Shown here piece by piece: positions 15,880 through 24,928 of a stretch of 64,000 bases of DNA. The notes beneath the pieces were generated by a model. The model did not search any database. It was not told the DNA's origin and was given only the letters and a program-made list of their open reading frames with translations. The position numbers and the translations under genes are program-made. Numbering within the stretch: the stretch's first letter is position 1; every line of letters starts with the position of its first letter. The stretch spans positions 3,142,001-3,206,000 of the forward strand of contig NZ_CP064942.1 of the NCBI RefSeq assembly GCF_015679265.1, in the 5' to 3' direction. The stretch is from Pontivivens ytuae. Lineage in GTDB: Bacteria > Pseudomonadota > Alphaproteobacteria > Rhodobacterales > Rhodobacteraceae.

Positions 15880-16679
15880 TGAACAAGGTCGGCACCGGGA
15901 CGGAGGCGGTATCGGCAGTTGCCGTGGCGCCGGTGCCGGCCATCCGTGCGGACGCTCTGAGCAAGAGCTACGACCCCGCGCGCCCCGTTCTGCGGGACAT
16001 CTCCCTCGCGATCCGTCCCGGCGAGCGCGTTGCCCTGATCGGGCCGAACGGGTCAGGCAAATCGACACTGCTGCGCTGCCTCATCGGCCTGCACGCGCCG
16101 AGCGGCGGCACGCTGGAGGTGCTCGGCCAACCGCTCCACGGCCACGCCACGCGCCGGGCGCGGGCGCATGTGCGCGGGCGGACCGGAATGGTCTTCCAGC
16201 ATCACGCGCTGGTCCGGCGGCGGGTGGCACTCTCCAACGTGCTGCACGGTCTGCTCCACCGGCCCGGCGGCTGGCGGGCGCTGTCGCATCAGACGGCCCC
16301 GTCCGATTGGCGGGCGCGGGGGATGGCTGCGCTGGAGGCCGTGGGCCTCGCCGACCGCGCCCTCGACCGGGTCGACGCGCTGTCGGGCGGCCAGCAGCAG
16401 CGCGTCGCCATCGCCCGCGCGTTGGTGCGCGATCCGGAGTTCCTGATCGCCGATGAGCCTGCCGCGAGTCTCGATCCTGCCGCCGGACGGGACGTCATGG
16501 CGCTCTTCGCCCGGCTCTGTGCCGAGCGCGGCATCACGCTGCTCTACACCTCCCACGACATGGCCCATGCCCGCGACTACTCCGACCGGATCGTCGCCTT
16601 ACGCGACGGGCAGGTGCAGTTCGACACGCCGAGCCACGATCTGTCGGCGGAGCACCTGCAGGAGAGTTTCGATGGCTGA
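15879..16679 (+). CDS. phnC: Phosphonate ABC transporter ATP-binding protein
   Basis: A 266-residue ABC ATPase. Walker A is GPNGSGKST (residues 55-63), the signature is LSGGQQQRVAIARAL, Walker B is EFLIADEPAASLDP, and the H-loop is LLYTSHD. The first ~22 residues are a poorly conserved extension; an in-frame later start is not obvious. It energises phosphonate uptake with PhnD and PhnE. It overlaps phnD by one base and phnE by eight bases, so the three are one operon. Confidence 0.92.
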   Translation: MNKVGTGTEAVSAVAVAPVPAIRADALSKSYDPARPVLRDISLAIRPGERVALIGPNGSGKSTLLRCLIGLHAPSGGTLEVLGQPLHGHATRRARAHVRGRTGMVFQHHALVRRRVALSNVLHGLLHRPGGWRALSHQTAPSDWRARGMAALEAVGLADRALDRVDALSGGQQQRVAIARALVRDPEFLIADEPAASLDPAAGRDVMALFARLCAERGITLLYTSHDMAHARDYSDRIVALRDGQVQFDTPSHDLSAEHLQESFDG

Positions 16680-17466
16680 GCGCAGCCTGCCGCCCCGCGC
16701 CACGCGGCCCTCGACCCTGACCTTCGTCGTGGTGGTGACGCTGGGCGCGGTGCTCATCGCCTCGATGACGCAGGTCGCCCCCTCCCCCACGCAGCTCATC
16801 GAGGGCGGGCCCCGCATTGCATCGCTCGTGGAGCGGATGATGCCGCCCAATCTCGACCCGGGCTTCCTGACTCGCGCGGGCTGGCGCGTGCTGGAGACGT
16901 TGCAGATCGCCCTCGTCGGCGCCGCGATCGGCATCGCGCTCAGCCTGCCGATCGCCTGGCTCGCGGCACGGGGTGCCTCGCCGCTGGGGCCAGGGCTCTG
17001 GATCGTCCGCGCGCTGATCTCGCTGATGCGCACGATCCCGGACCTCGTCTGGGCACTGATCTTCGTCTCCGCCGTCGGCCTTGGTGCGGTGGCAGGCACG
17101 CTCACGATCATCGTCGACACGATCGGCTTTTGCGGCCGCTTCTTCGCCGAGGCCATCGAGGATTCGGAGGACGCCCCGCGCGAGGCCCTGACCGCGGGCG
17201 GCGCCAGCCGTCTGCAGGTGCTCGTCGGCGCGATCCTGCCCGACGCAGCACCTTCCATGGTCAACGCGGCGCTCTTCTCGCTGGAGATGGCGGTCCGCTC
17301 CTCCGTCGTGCTCGGCCTCGTCGGCGCGGGCGGGATCGGGCAGGAGCTGAAGGTCGCCTTCGACCTCTTCCAGTACCAGAGCGCCGCGACGATCATCATC
17401 GCGATCTTCTGTATCGTTCTGGCCATGGAGGTCATCACCGACCGCCTCCGCCGCCGCCTTCGATAG
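16672..17466 (+). CDS. phnE: Phosphonate ABC transporter permease
   Basis: A 264-residue inner-membrane permease. A first TM segment is TFVVVVTLGAVLIASM. The binding-protein-dependent transport domain (about residues 75-255) includes AALGIALSLP-like helices and the EAA loop EDAPREALTAGGASRLQVLVG, where the ATPase docks. The C-terminus has FCIVLAMEVITDRLRRRLR, usual for PhnE. Start ATG 16672 lies inside the end of phnC. Only one permease gene is present, so the channel is presumably a homodimer. Confidence 0.92.
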   Translation: MAERSLPPRATRPSTLTFVVVVTLGAVLIASMTQVAPSPTQLIEGGPRIASLVERMMPPNLDPGFLTRAGWRVLETLQIALVGAAIGIALSLPIAWLAARGASPLGPGLWIVRALISLMRTIPDLVWALIFVSAVGLGAVAGTLTIIVDTIGFCGRFFAEAIEDSEDAPREALTAGGASRLQVLVGAILPDAAPSMVNAALFSLEMAVRSSVVLGLVGAGGIGQELKVAFDLFQYQSAATIIIAIFCIVLAMEVITDRLRRRLR

Positions 17467-17704
17467 CGCATTGTTCAAGGTGGTTCGGACGGAAGGCCAG
17501 CCGCAACTGCGCGCTACTCGGTCCCAATTGCCCCAAATGTCTCAAGTATAGGCAGTCATCGCATCCACCCGCAGCTATTGCTCAGTGGTTACTGCATCGC
17601 AGCGTGACCTGTATTAAGGCAGTGGCAGTCAAGGGCCGATGCCTGTCGACACCACCGCTGGTGGACGTGTCGGCCGCGCTGTTGGCTTTCCAGCGGTTTT
17701 AGCG

Positions 17705-19075
17705 TCATCGGTGCCCCACCCAGCTGCGATCATCCGTGAAGGGGCGAGCATCGGAGATCTGTGTGGGTTCGTAGCCGGCTGGCAGCGTGTCGAGGGGTAA
17801 GAGCGGATCTCGCGACGCCGCAAAGAGGATGTTGCGCCGGTTGCGTGCGCTGTTGGCGGGATGGACGATGCGCACATGCGGATAGAGCTCGCGCAAGATC
17901 GCGTTGACGCCGCGGGCGAGCGGGCCATCGGATGTGTCAATCAGGTTCACATATACCGGTCCATCTACGATCTCTCGCAACCGCGCAAAGGTCTCACGCG
18001 TGACCAGATGGGCCGGCACCGAGCCGGAGGAAAACGCTTCCATCACAGCGGCATCGTAGCGATGATCCGTTTCGTTGAGATAGATGCGCCCGTCGGCATG
18101 CACGAGACCGAGGCGGCGGTTCGCACTGCGCGGATGCTTCGTCGCATCGTATCCGGTCTGCGCAATCATCTCTGCCGCGTGGGGCATGTGGGCGCGCACC
18201 ACCTCCGTCACGAGCGGATCGATCTCAACCGCCACGGCGTGCGCCTGCGGCCGTGATGCCAGCAGCCGAGTTGGGAGCGTGTAGCCGCCACCTCCGATGA
18301 AGAGCACGGAAGGATCCGGGCCCAGGTCGTTATCCATTCGCGCCCAAAGCCAACGGGTATAGGGCAACACAAGCCCGACGGCGCCGCTCTCGGCGTCCCA
18401 GCGATCGACTTGCTCGGCCGCCTGCGGGGTCCCATCCGAGATCAGGTGCACTTCCGGCCCCCGTTGGACGATATGCAGACAGGACAGACCCGACTCGTAC
18501 TGGCACACCGGTGGGCCGGCAAAGCCTGCGAACGCGACGAACGCCACCGCCGGCACGGTTGCTCGATGTTTGACCGGCGTCCCGTCCCTCAAGAACAGCA
18601 GGCAGAGCAATGCCACCGCGCCGCAGGCAGCGAAGGTCGCCGTTGACCCGATCAGGGGCAGTGTGACGAACCCTGCGAGGATGGCGCCGACGATGGCTCC
18701 GATGGAGCCGGCAGCGAGAACGATGCCGAGCGACGATCCCTCCCGGCCCGGGCGTGCCTCGATGGCGAGCTTGGCGAGCAGTGGCGATGGCAAGGTCACG
18801 CAGACCGACGCCGGGAAGAACACCAGAAACACGCTGAGCATCATCCCGCCGGTGCCGCGCGCCCCGATGGAATAAATCAGTGCGAGTAGGGTCGGCGACG
18901 CGGCCATCAATACGGCAGTCGCGATCAGAGCGCTGCGTACGTTGCCCAACGCTTGCGTGCGTGGACGCTCTGCCACGAGCCCGCCAAGAGCACTTCCGAG
19001 CGAAAAGCCCGCCAGCACGGTCGCGATAACGGTGGTCCACGTCAGAAGCGACGTGCCGAAGAAGGGTGCGAGCAC
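17705..19075 (-). CDS. Fused MFS / spermidine synthase-like membrane protein
   Basis: About 456 residues are visible. Several transmembrane helices (about 1-175, including ALIATAVLMAASPTLLALIY and LGIVLAAGSIGAIVGAILAG) are followed by a spermidine-synthase-like Rossmann domain with VLFIGGGGYTLPTRLL and HAVAVEIDPLVTEVVRAHMP. Such fusions are common; most are of unknown substrate and need not make polyamines. The frame stays open upstream to about 19177 and encodes LILILSAVGLTYEIAAGRVL, which is the normal family N-terminus. There is no ATG, GTG or TTG in that extension, so the first standard codon is GTG at 19075, inside what should be the first helix. Either a rare start is used or the gene is damaged at its 5-prime end. 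Confidence 0.75.
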   Translation of the reverse strand: MLAPFFGTSLLTWTTVIATVLAGFSLGSALGGLVAERPRTQALGNVRSALIATAVLMAASPTLLALIYSIGARGTGGMMLSVFLVFFPASVCVTLPSPLLAKLAIEARPGREGSSLGIVLAAGSIGAIVGAILAGFVTLPLIGSTATFAACGAVALLCLLFLRDGTPVKHRATVPAVAFVAFAGFAGPPVCQYESGLSCLHIVQRGPEVHLISDGTPQAAEQVDRWDAESGAVGLVLPYTRWLWARMDNDLGPDPSVLFIGGGGYTLPTRLLASRPQAHAVAVEIDPLVTEVVRAHMPHAAEMIAQTGYDATKHPRSANRRLGLVHADGRIYLNETDHRYDAAVMEAFSSGSVPAHLVTRETFARLREIVDGPVYVNLIDTSDGPLARGVNAILRELYPHVRIVHPANSARNRRNILFAASRDPLLPLDTLPAGYEPTQISDARPFTDDRSWVGHR

Positions 19076-19301
19076 CCGTCCCGCCGCGATTTCGTAGGTC
19101 AGGCCGACGGCAGACAGTATGAGGATCAGGGCAACGCTGACTGGGAAGGAGATGGCGCGCTCCTCTTCATTGGCCGGGGCTTAGCTCGATTGCAGGTCTC
19201 CCGGCCGATGAGATAGCGGGACCTGCCCAGCATTCACGTCTTCTCGGCACCGAGCCACTTGCTAGCCTGCCATCCGGAGCGAACGGTGCTGTGCCGTGTC
19301 G

Positions 19302-19510
19302 TTATCCGGCGTCATCAGTTTTCGTGCGTATGTTGACGTCCGGCTCTGGAAAAAGCCGCAGCGCATCGATGTTCTGGTAAGGGGCGAAACCGAAGCGAAG
19401 CTCGTAGCGTGCCCCTTTTCCCAACATAACACTATCGGTCGATAGCAGAAGTCGCCGGCTTTGCACGGCCAAAGTATTGGTGCGTCGGCGGCATGCATTC
19501 GCGTCAAGGC
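19302..19510 (-). pseudogene. Possible C-terminal remnant of a gene cut by the IS3 copy
   Basis: A minus-strand frame enters from the IS3 left end and runs 69 codons to a TAA at 19302, ending FPEPDVNIRTKTDDAG. It has no start of its own in host DNA. I do not recognise the family. The rest of 19076-19510 shows no gene that I can support. Confidence 0.35.
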
Positions 19511-20710
19511 TGTCCTTCCCCCCTAGAACTGGGCCATTACATTGGCCGCGAGAGGGGGATTGGGCATGGCGAGGAAGCGACATTCAGACGAAGACATCTT
19601 GAAGCTGCTGCGTGAGATCGAGCTGAAGCTGACGGCGGGCGATGACGTGGCCACTGCATGCCGCGGCGTCGGGATCAGCGACGCGACATACTACAACTGG
19701 CGGAAACGGTTTGGCGGGATGGGCCGGTCGCAGCTGTCGGAGATGAAGAGTTTGGAGAAAGAGAACGCCCGACTGAAGAAGATCGTCGCCGAGCTCGAAC
19801 TGGACAAGCTCATACTCAAGGAAAGCCTGAACCACCTAAAGCCCAGGGCCTGACCACAGAGGAGCTTCGTCAGGCCGTCCTTCACACACGCCAGAAGCTT
19901 GCCACGTCTGAGCGGCGGACCTGCCGGGTGATTGGCCTGGCGCGGAGCTCCCTGCAATATCAGCCAACACAGAGAGACGATGATGCGCTACGGTTGGCTC
20001 TGATCCGGTTGGCGAAGCAGTACGGGCGATATGGCTACCGCAAGATCACGGAGCTGCTTCACATGGAAGGCTGGCGGGTCAATCACAAGAAGGTCGAGCG
20101 GCTCTGGCGTGAGGAAGGATTGCAGCTTCCGCAGCGGCACAAAAAGCGCAAGCGGCTCTACCACAAGGGCAGCTCGATCATCCGGCTTCGGCCCACGCAC
20201 CCGAACCATGTTTGGGCAATAGACTTCGTGCATGACAAGCTCAGCAATGGGCGCAGTTACAAGATGCTGACGGTTCTCGACGAGTTCACGCGGCAGGCCT
20301 TGGCTGTTGTGGTCCGCACCAAGATGGGTGCCGACGAAGTTCTCGAAGCACTCTATCCGCTCCTGCTGCGCCACGGTTCCCCGGAGTATATCCGGTCCGA
20401 TAACGGACCCGAGTTCGCAGCAGAGGCGATGCAGGGCTGGCTTCGGCGTGTTGGGATCAAGCCCATCCGCATCTACCCAGGATCACCCTGGGAGAACGGA
20501 TACAACGAGCGCTTCAATGGGACATTACGGCGAGAGGTTCTCAATGCGGAGTGGTTCACGACGACCAAGCAAGCTCAGATCGTCATCAATCACTGGCTCA
20601 GGCAGTACAATCACACCCGACCGCATCAGGCACTCAACATGCGCCCACCCGTTCCTGAAACAATATTAGAGAAACCCCTGATCAGTGGCCCAGACACAGG
20701 GGGCTAGACA
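19511..20710 (+). mobile_element. IS3-family insertion sequence, intact copy 1 (1200 bp)
   Basis: The left inverted repeat starts TGTCCTTCCCCCCTAGAACT and the right end, read inward, starts TGTCTAGCCCCCTGTGTCTG. Both ends lead into GGGCC. The element encodes one OrfAB transposase. Its sequence appears identical to the copy at 36405-37604 in the same orientation. No matching 3-4-bp target duplication flanks it, which would fit recombination between copies or an adjacent deletion. On the right it truncates an IS5-type gene. Confidence 0.93.
19566..20707 (+). CDS. IS3-family transposase OrfAB (programmed -1 frameshift)
   Basis: OrfA (19566-19853, 95 residues) starts MARKRHSDEDILKLLREIEL with an HTH (GVGISDATYYNWRKRFGG) and a leucine-zipper-like end. 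OrfB continues in the -1 frame to 20707, with LTTEELRQAVLHTRQKLATS, an HTH_21 region (YGRYGYRKITELLHMEGW) and the rve/DDE core. The DDE residues are visible in VWAIDFV, YIRSDNGPEF and the Glu of FNGTLRREVL. The CCTAAAG context just before the OrfA stop is a plausible slip site. A likely ATG at 19566 follows AGAGGGGGATTGGGC. It appears intact and potentially active. Confidence 0.92.
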
Positions 20711-20926
20711 GCCATTCTTCGCCCACCTGTTGTAGCGATTGTAGACCGTCGTTCGCGGGCCATAGCGCTCCGGGAGGTCGCGCCAGGGGGCTCCGGTCCT
20801 CAGAATATAGAAGATGCCACTGATGACGCGTCGGTCATCGACCCGTGCGACACCTCTCGGCTTGTTCGGCAGAAGGGGCGCGATCACCGCCCATTCCGCA
20901 TCCGTCAGATCGTGCCTGCCTGTCAT
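20711..20926 (-). pseudogene. IS5-family transposase N-terminal fragment
   Basis: The minus strand reads MTGRHDLTDAEWAVIAPLLP, then RVISGIFYILRTGAPWRDLP and RYGPRTTVYNRYNRWAK. This is the conserved N-terminus of IS5/IS1182-type OrfA proteins. It stops at the right end of the intact IS3 copy, so the remainder has been lost. Confidence 0.8.
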
Positions 20927-21064
20927 GACCGCTCCGTTTCCGGAAATGAAACACGAGCCCAAGGCAGGGGAATCCTCTTTATCAGTTGACGACCTAGCCA
21001 GAACGGCCGGACCGCGCCCGCCCTCTGGCCGCAACCGCTCGGCCAGTTACGGCCAGAGGTTGCG

Positions 21065-21310
21065 CTAGCGGAAAAGGTGGCCATTGGTCACGTTGAACGC
21101 CTCGCCCGCCGCCTCGGGCGCCGCCCATTCGAGGGCGGCGCCGAGAACGCCCGCATCCGTTACCTGATAGAGCGCGTCGTAGGTGCTCTGCAGGCCGGGG
21201 AAGTCGAAGGCCACATTGAGCTCGCGGCAGGTGGCGGCATAGACGCCGATCACCGTTTCGGGTCTGAGGGCGGAAAAGCTCCAAGACGCGCCGGCCGCTG
21301 GCCTGCCCCC
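21065..21310 (-). pseudogene. NAD-dependent epimerase/SDR gene fragment
   Basis: About 80 residues on the minus strand, with SFSALRPETVIGVYAATCRE, LQSTYDALYQVTDAGVLGAA and GEAFNVTNGHLFR. This is the substrate-binding part of an extended short-chain dehydrogenase (NAD-dependent epimerase) family. The Rossmann half is replaced by the second, decayed IS3 element, and the C-terminus ends early. It is a remnant of a host gene destroyed by insertions. Confidence 0.65.
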
Positions 21311-21616
21311 TGAGAAAAGGTCGTCCTGAAGCAGGCTTTCGAGCTGGATGGAGGATGCAGGAATGTCCCAGAAGAAGCACGAGCCTGAGGAGATCGTCGC
21401 GAGGCTGCGGCAGGTTGACGTGTTGGTATCGCAGGGTCGGTCAGTGGCCGAAGCGGTGCGCTCGATCAGCCTGACGCAGTTCACGTACTACCGGTGGCGC
21501 AAGGAGTTTGGCGGCTTGAAGACGAACCAGGTGAAGCGGCTGAACGAACTGGAGAAGGGGAGCGAACGGCTTCGAAAGGCCGTCTCCGACCTCACGCTCG
21601 AGAAGCTCATCCTGCG

Positions 21617-21659
21617 GGGTGAGCACAGGTGCGCCATCGGTCACGGCGCCTGTTCGAAC
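21617..21659 (+). repeat. Hairpin insertion element, class A copy 5
   Basis: It sits in the last codons of OrfA, between the codons for KLIL and for ASGNV. The arm GAGCACAGGTGC (21621-21632) pairs with GCGCCTGTTC (from 21646), with wobble pairs, around a 13-nt loop GCCATCGGTCACG. Confidence 0.65.
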
Positions 21660-21927
21660 GCTTCGGGAAATGTCTGAGCCCCGCAAGTCGCTGACTTTGC
21701 GTCGAGCAGGTGAGGCAGAAGTTCCAAGTCTCGGGGCTGTTTGCCTGCCGCGTGCTCGGCCAACACCGATCGACCCAGCGCAAGATCCCGCGCGGGCGGC
21801 CCGACGAGGAGCCGCTCACCGCGGCCATCATCGCGCTTGCCTCGCAGTAAGGCCGCTATGGCGACCGGCGGATCACGGCTCTGCCGCGTAATGCTGGCTG
21901 GGTCGTGAACGTGAAGCGCGTCGAACG

Positions 21928-21966
21928 GCGAGCCTTTGTCCGCCATTGGCCCGATGAAAATGGCTA
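21928..21966 (+). repeat. Hairpin insertion element, class A copy 6
   Basis: It lies right after the codons for Val-Glu-Arg, the same point as copy 3 in the other IS3 type. The left arm GAGCCTTTGTCC is close to copy 1, the loop is GCCATTGGCCCGA (21941-21953), and the right arm TGAAAATGGCTAG is partly decayed. Confidence 0.75.
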
Positions 21967-22074
21967 GCGGCGGCGGGAAGGGCCGAAGGCTCCACGGAAG
22001 CAGCCGAAGAAGTCGAGGCTCTGGTTCAACGACGGGTCCTGCATCCGTCTGAGGCCGGAGCGCCCCAACCATGT

Positions 22075-22121
22075 CCCCTCTCGGGACGTCGCTGCGCGAT
22101 GCCCTGCCGGGCGGCGGGATC
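22075..22121 (+). repeat. Hairpin insertion element, class B copy 3
   Basis: It lies right after the codons for Pro-Asn-His-Val, the same point as class A copy 4 in the other IS3 type. The flanks CCCCTCTCGGGA and GCCCTGCCGGGCGGCGGG match class B. The inner stem is different (CGTCGC with GCGATG, loop TGC). Confidence 0.72.
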
Positions 22122-22665
22122 CTACGACTTCGTCGAGAGCCGCACCCATAATGGAAAGAGGTTCCGGATGCTCAACCTCATCGACGAGTTCACTCTGGGA
22201 ATGCCTGGTGATCCGGATCGACCGGCGGCTGAGATCGACCGATGTCATCGACATGCTGTCCGACCAGTTCGTTCTCCGCGGCGTCCCAGATCACTTCAGG
22301 TCGGGCAACGTCCCGGAGTTCGCAGCCACGGCAGTCCGGGAATGGATTGCGGCCATCGGTGCCAAGATCGCCTACATCGAGCCGAGTAGTCCATGGGAGA
22401 ACTGCTCCTGCGAGAGCTTCAACGCCAAGCTCAGAGACGAACTGCTCGACGGTGAGATCCTCTAAAGCCTGGCCGAGGCAAAGATCGTCATCGAGGGGTG
22501 GCGCCAGCACCGCGACACAAAGCGCCCGCACTCATCCCTCGGCTACCGACAATCAGGTCCCGAGGTCGTCTCGTGCCCATCTCCGTCATCCGGAGCCGCT
22601 GCGCCGGCTACCCCGGCCGCAGCTCCAAGACCCATGATGCACCAAGACTGAAACCGGACCACTCC

Positions 22666-23090
22666 CTTGGCGTAGGTTAAACCGCTGATAGGGTTGAGCG
22701 GGGCTAAATTCATTCGATACTGACGCAAACTCATTCCAAAAAGTTGTTAAATGCAATCAAATTCAATGGGATGCAGAGGATTGAGTATTCAGAAGTTCTT
22801 TGTTCGAGGTAACTGTTCTAGTGATTTTCAAATCAGAAGCTGGGCCCTCTAGGCAGGCTGTGTACAGAGCAAACATCTCCAATCACAATTTAGAAGGCGA
22901 ACTCGACCATGCTGCAACCAAGGCTACCAACAGCCCCGGCGATATCATTCGAGTTATAATAGTTAAAGTCTTACCCTATTAGGCGATCAAAGCGTGGCAC
23001 AGTCTCTGCTTTGTGAAAACCTCAGCTTCTGCGGAGAGCGACGCCTTCTTCGGCTGATATTTCACCAGGGCGCTGCGGCCCTATTCACAC
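22666..23090. other. AT-rich stretch between the decayed IS3 and the TRAP genes
   Basis: This segment is clearly AT-richer than the rest of the window and carries only one small open frame (22800-22982). It includes a fragment resembling a class B hairpin element (about 22839-22870). No promoter or terminator can be called with confidence. Confidence 0.5.
22800..22982 (+). CDS. Hypothetical 60-residue protein in AT-rich DNA
   Basis: An open frame starting MFEVTVLVIFKSEAGPSRQ and ending GDIIRVIIVKVLPY. Codon use is unlike the surrounding genes. The stretch coding AGPSRQ is also the way a class B element would read in this frame (class B copy 1 reads GAGPSRQ in one frame), so the frame may contain part of an element. 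I do not recognise a family. It may be a remnant rather than a working gene. Confidence 0.3.
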   Translation: MFEVTVLVIFKSEAGPSRQAVYRANISNHNLEGELDHAATKATNSPGDIIRVIIVKVLPY

Positions 23091-24404
23091 CTACCCCAGG
23101 CCCGGCAGCCACGTCGCCAGGACGGGGAACATGATCAGCAGCGCGACGAGAAGCAGGGAGCACAGGATGAACGGGATCGCCGCGCGATAGATCTCCCGCA
23201 TCGTGGTGTCCGACGGCGCCACGCCCTTCATCACGAACAAGAGCAACCCGAAGGGCGGCGTGGTGAAGCTGATCTCGAGCGCCAGCAACATGATCAGCCC
23301 GAACCAGATCGGGTCGAAGCCCAGTTGCGTGGCCAGCGGAAAGAAGATCGGCACCGTCAGCAGCATGATGGAGATTTGCTCCATGAACATGCCGAGGATC
23401 AGCAGGACGCCGAACATCACCAAGAGCATGGCGACGGGGTCGAGCTCGAACCCCGTGGCCCAGGTGATCAGCCCGCGCGACGCCCCGGAGAAGGCAAGAA
23501 GCTGGCTGAACGTCGCCGACCCGAACACGATGAGATAGGCCATCAGCGTGACCCGCAGCGCCCCGCGCACGGAGTTCCGGATCGCCCGCCACGACAGGCA
23601 GCGGTAGAGCGCCGCGAGGATCAGAACGCCGAGCGCACCGAACGCCGCCGCCTCCGACGGGGTGACGATGCCGTTGATCATCATGATCACGATCACCACC
23701 ATCAGGCCGATCATCGGGACCACGTCGCGGAACAGAAGCTGGATCTTCTCACCCACCGAGATCGGTGGCACGTCGTAGGGCGGCGCGGCCTCCGGATCGA
23801 GACGGGTCTGCAGGTAGATCGTGCCGACATAGAGTGCGGCGAGGATCAGCCCCGGGATCACCCCCGCGATCAGGAGCGCGCCGACATCGATCTGCGCCAG
23901 CGTCGCGAGCAGCACGGCGAGCGCGGAGGGCGGGATGATGATCGCAAGCCCCCCGGTGCCGAGGATCGGGCCGATCGACATGTGCTTCTTGTAACCGCGC
24001 CGCCCCATCTCCGGCACCATCAGCGAGCCCATCAGCGCCGTGGATCCCATGGAGGAGCCCGACAGCGTCGAGAATCCGGTGCCCCCAAGGACGGTCACAT
24101 AGCTCAGCCGCCCCGGCAGCCGGCCCAGAAGCCGGTCGATCGCGGAGAACATGCGCCCGCCCAGCCCCGTCTGGAAGAAAACCTCGCCCATCAGGAGGAA
24201 TAGCGGGATCGGCACCAGTGCGAAGGTCGTCAGCGCGCCCCAGCCGTTGTTGAGCAGCTGCACGACACCGCGCTCGCCACCCATGAAGACCCAGGCGCCG
24301 AGGATATTGGCCGCGAGAAAAGCCAGCGCCACCGGCATGCCGAGCGCCATCAGCAGCATGATGCTGCCCACGAGCAGCCCGAGCGCTTCGTACCATTCCA
24401 TCAT
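23091..24404 (-). CDS. TRAP transporter large permease (DctM-like)
   Basis: A 437-residue, very hydrophobic protein with about 12-13 predicted helices. DctM family landmarks are present: LLMALGMPVALAFLAANILG, ALVPIPLFLLMGEVFFQTG, GTGFSTLSGSSMGSTALMG, GTGGLAIIIPPSALAVLLA and GIVTPSEAAAFGALGVLILA, then ISFTTPPFGLLLFVMKG. It forms the ion-driven translocation channel with DctQ. It overlaps the small-permease gene by 4 bases and is last in the dctP-dctQ-dctM order. The substrate is not readable from sequence; context suggests the compound degraded by the adjacent cluster. Confidence 0.92.
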   Translation of the reverse strand: MMEWYEALGLLVGSIMLLMALGMPVALAFLAANILGAWVFMGGERGVVQLLNNGWGALTTFALVPIPLFLLMGEVFFQTGLGGRMFSAIDRLLGRLPGRLSYVTVLGGTGFSTLSGSSMGSTALMGSLMVPEMGRRGYKKHMSIGPILGTGGLAIIIPPSALAVLLATLAQIDVGALLIAGVIPGLILAALYVGTIYLQTRLDPEAAPPYDVPPISVGEKIQLLFRDVVPMIGLMVVIVIMMINGIVTPSEAAAFGALGVLILAALYRCLSWRAIRNSVRGALRVTLMAYLIVFGSATFSQLLAFSGASRGLITWATGFELDPVAMLLVMFGVLLILGMFMEQISIMLLTVPIFFPLATQLGFDPIWFGLIMLLALEISFTTPPFGLLLFVMKGVAPSDTTMREIYRAAIPFILCSLLLVALLIMFPVLATWLPGLG

Positions 24405-24907
24405 TCGTGGATGCCCGCCTCGCCGGAGTGCAGAAGCTCACGTCCGAAGACGAAGCGGGCGAACTCGATCGCCATGAAGCTGAAGGCGATCGGGAAGGTG
24501 ATCGTCAGCAGCCAACGCGGGTAGAAATAGGCCCGCACGTCGAAATCGTTGCGCTCGATATTGGTGAGGAACAGCTGCAGCCCGTACCACGCGAGCGTCA
24601 GCGAGACCGCCACGCAGGCCAGCGCCACGGCCCTGCTGACGAAACGGCGCACGGCGGCCGGAAGCGCCGCCGTCACAAGCTCGATATGCACGTGCCCCCG
24701 TTCGCGAACCAGCCACGGTGCGCCGAGCATCGTCATGTAGAGAAGCCCGTATTCGGCCGAGGTGAAGAGCCAGGCGAACGGCTGCATCCCGAGATTGCGC
24801 ATCGCGACGGAGATCACGACGGAGACCATCAGCCACACCAGCGCGAGCGCCGCGGCGACGGCCATCGTGTAGAGCAGCGCGTCATAGGCGCGGATCACGG
24901 GGCGCAT
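24401..24907 (-). CDS. TRAP transporter small permease (DctQ-like)
   Basis: A 168-residue protein with four predicted helices: AVAAALALVWLMVSVVISVA, LLYMTMLGAPWL, AVALACVAVSLTLAWYG and WLLTITFPIAFSFMAIEF. The RERGHVHIELV motif after helix 2 is characteristic of DctQ. It pairs with the large permease. It is separated from dctP by 66 bases that contain a strong stem-loop. Confidence 0.9.
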   Translation of the reverse strand: MRPVIRAYDALLYTMAVAAALALVWLMVSVVISVAMRNLGMQPFAWLFTSAEYGLLYMTMLGAPWLVRERGHVHIELVTAALPAAVRRFVSRAVALACVAVSLTLAWYGLQLFLTNIERNDFDVRAYFYPRWLLTITFPIAFSFMAIEFARFVFGRELLHSGEAGIHE

Positions 24908-24928
24908 GCGACCTCCTGGTCAAAGGAC

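Larger units (their letters stand above)
21363..22650 (+). pseudogene. IS3-family transposase OrfAB, interrupted
   Basis: OrfA shows ISLTQFTYYRWRKEFGGLKT and KAVSDLTLEKLIL before the first insert; the usual short end (ASGNV) follows it. OrfB pieces include VVNVKRVER, CIRLRPERPNHV, RMLNLIDEFT, RIDRRLRSTDVIDMLSDQFV and AYIEPSSPWENCSCESFNAK. There are in-frame stops (for example TAA at about 21848) and frame changes. The aspartate and glutamate regions are partly preserved, but the gene is not functional. Confidence 0.85.
21311..22668 (+). mobile_element. Second decayed IS3-family element (different subgroup) with hairpin inserts
   Basis: It begins near CCCCCTGAGAAAAGGTCGTC and ends near CGGACCACTCCCTTGG. 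The transposase belongs to another IS3 subgroup than the 1200-bp copies (OrfA starts MSQKKHEPEEIVARLRQVDV). Three short hairpin elements interrupt it at 21617-21659, 21928-21966 and 22075-22121. Exact ends are uncertain because I have no intact copy to compare. Confidence 0.75.

Noticed and set aside
21070-21090. CCATTGGTCACG resembles the class A loop
   Set aside because: It is explained by the codons of the epimerase fragment (reverse strand FNVTNGHLF) and has no flanking complementary arms.
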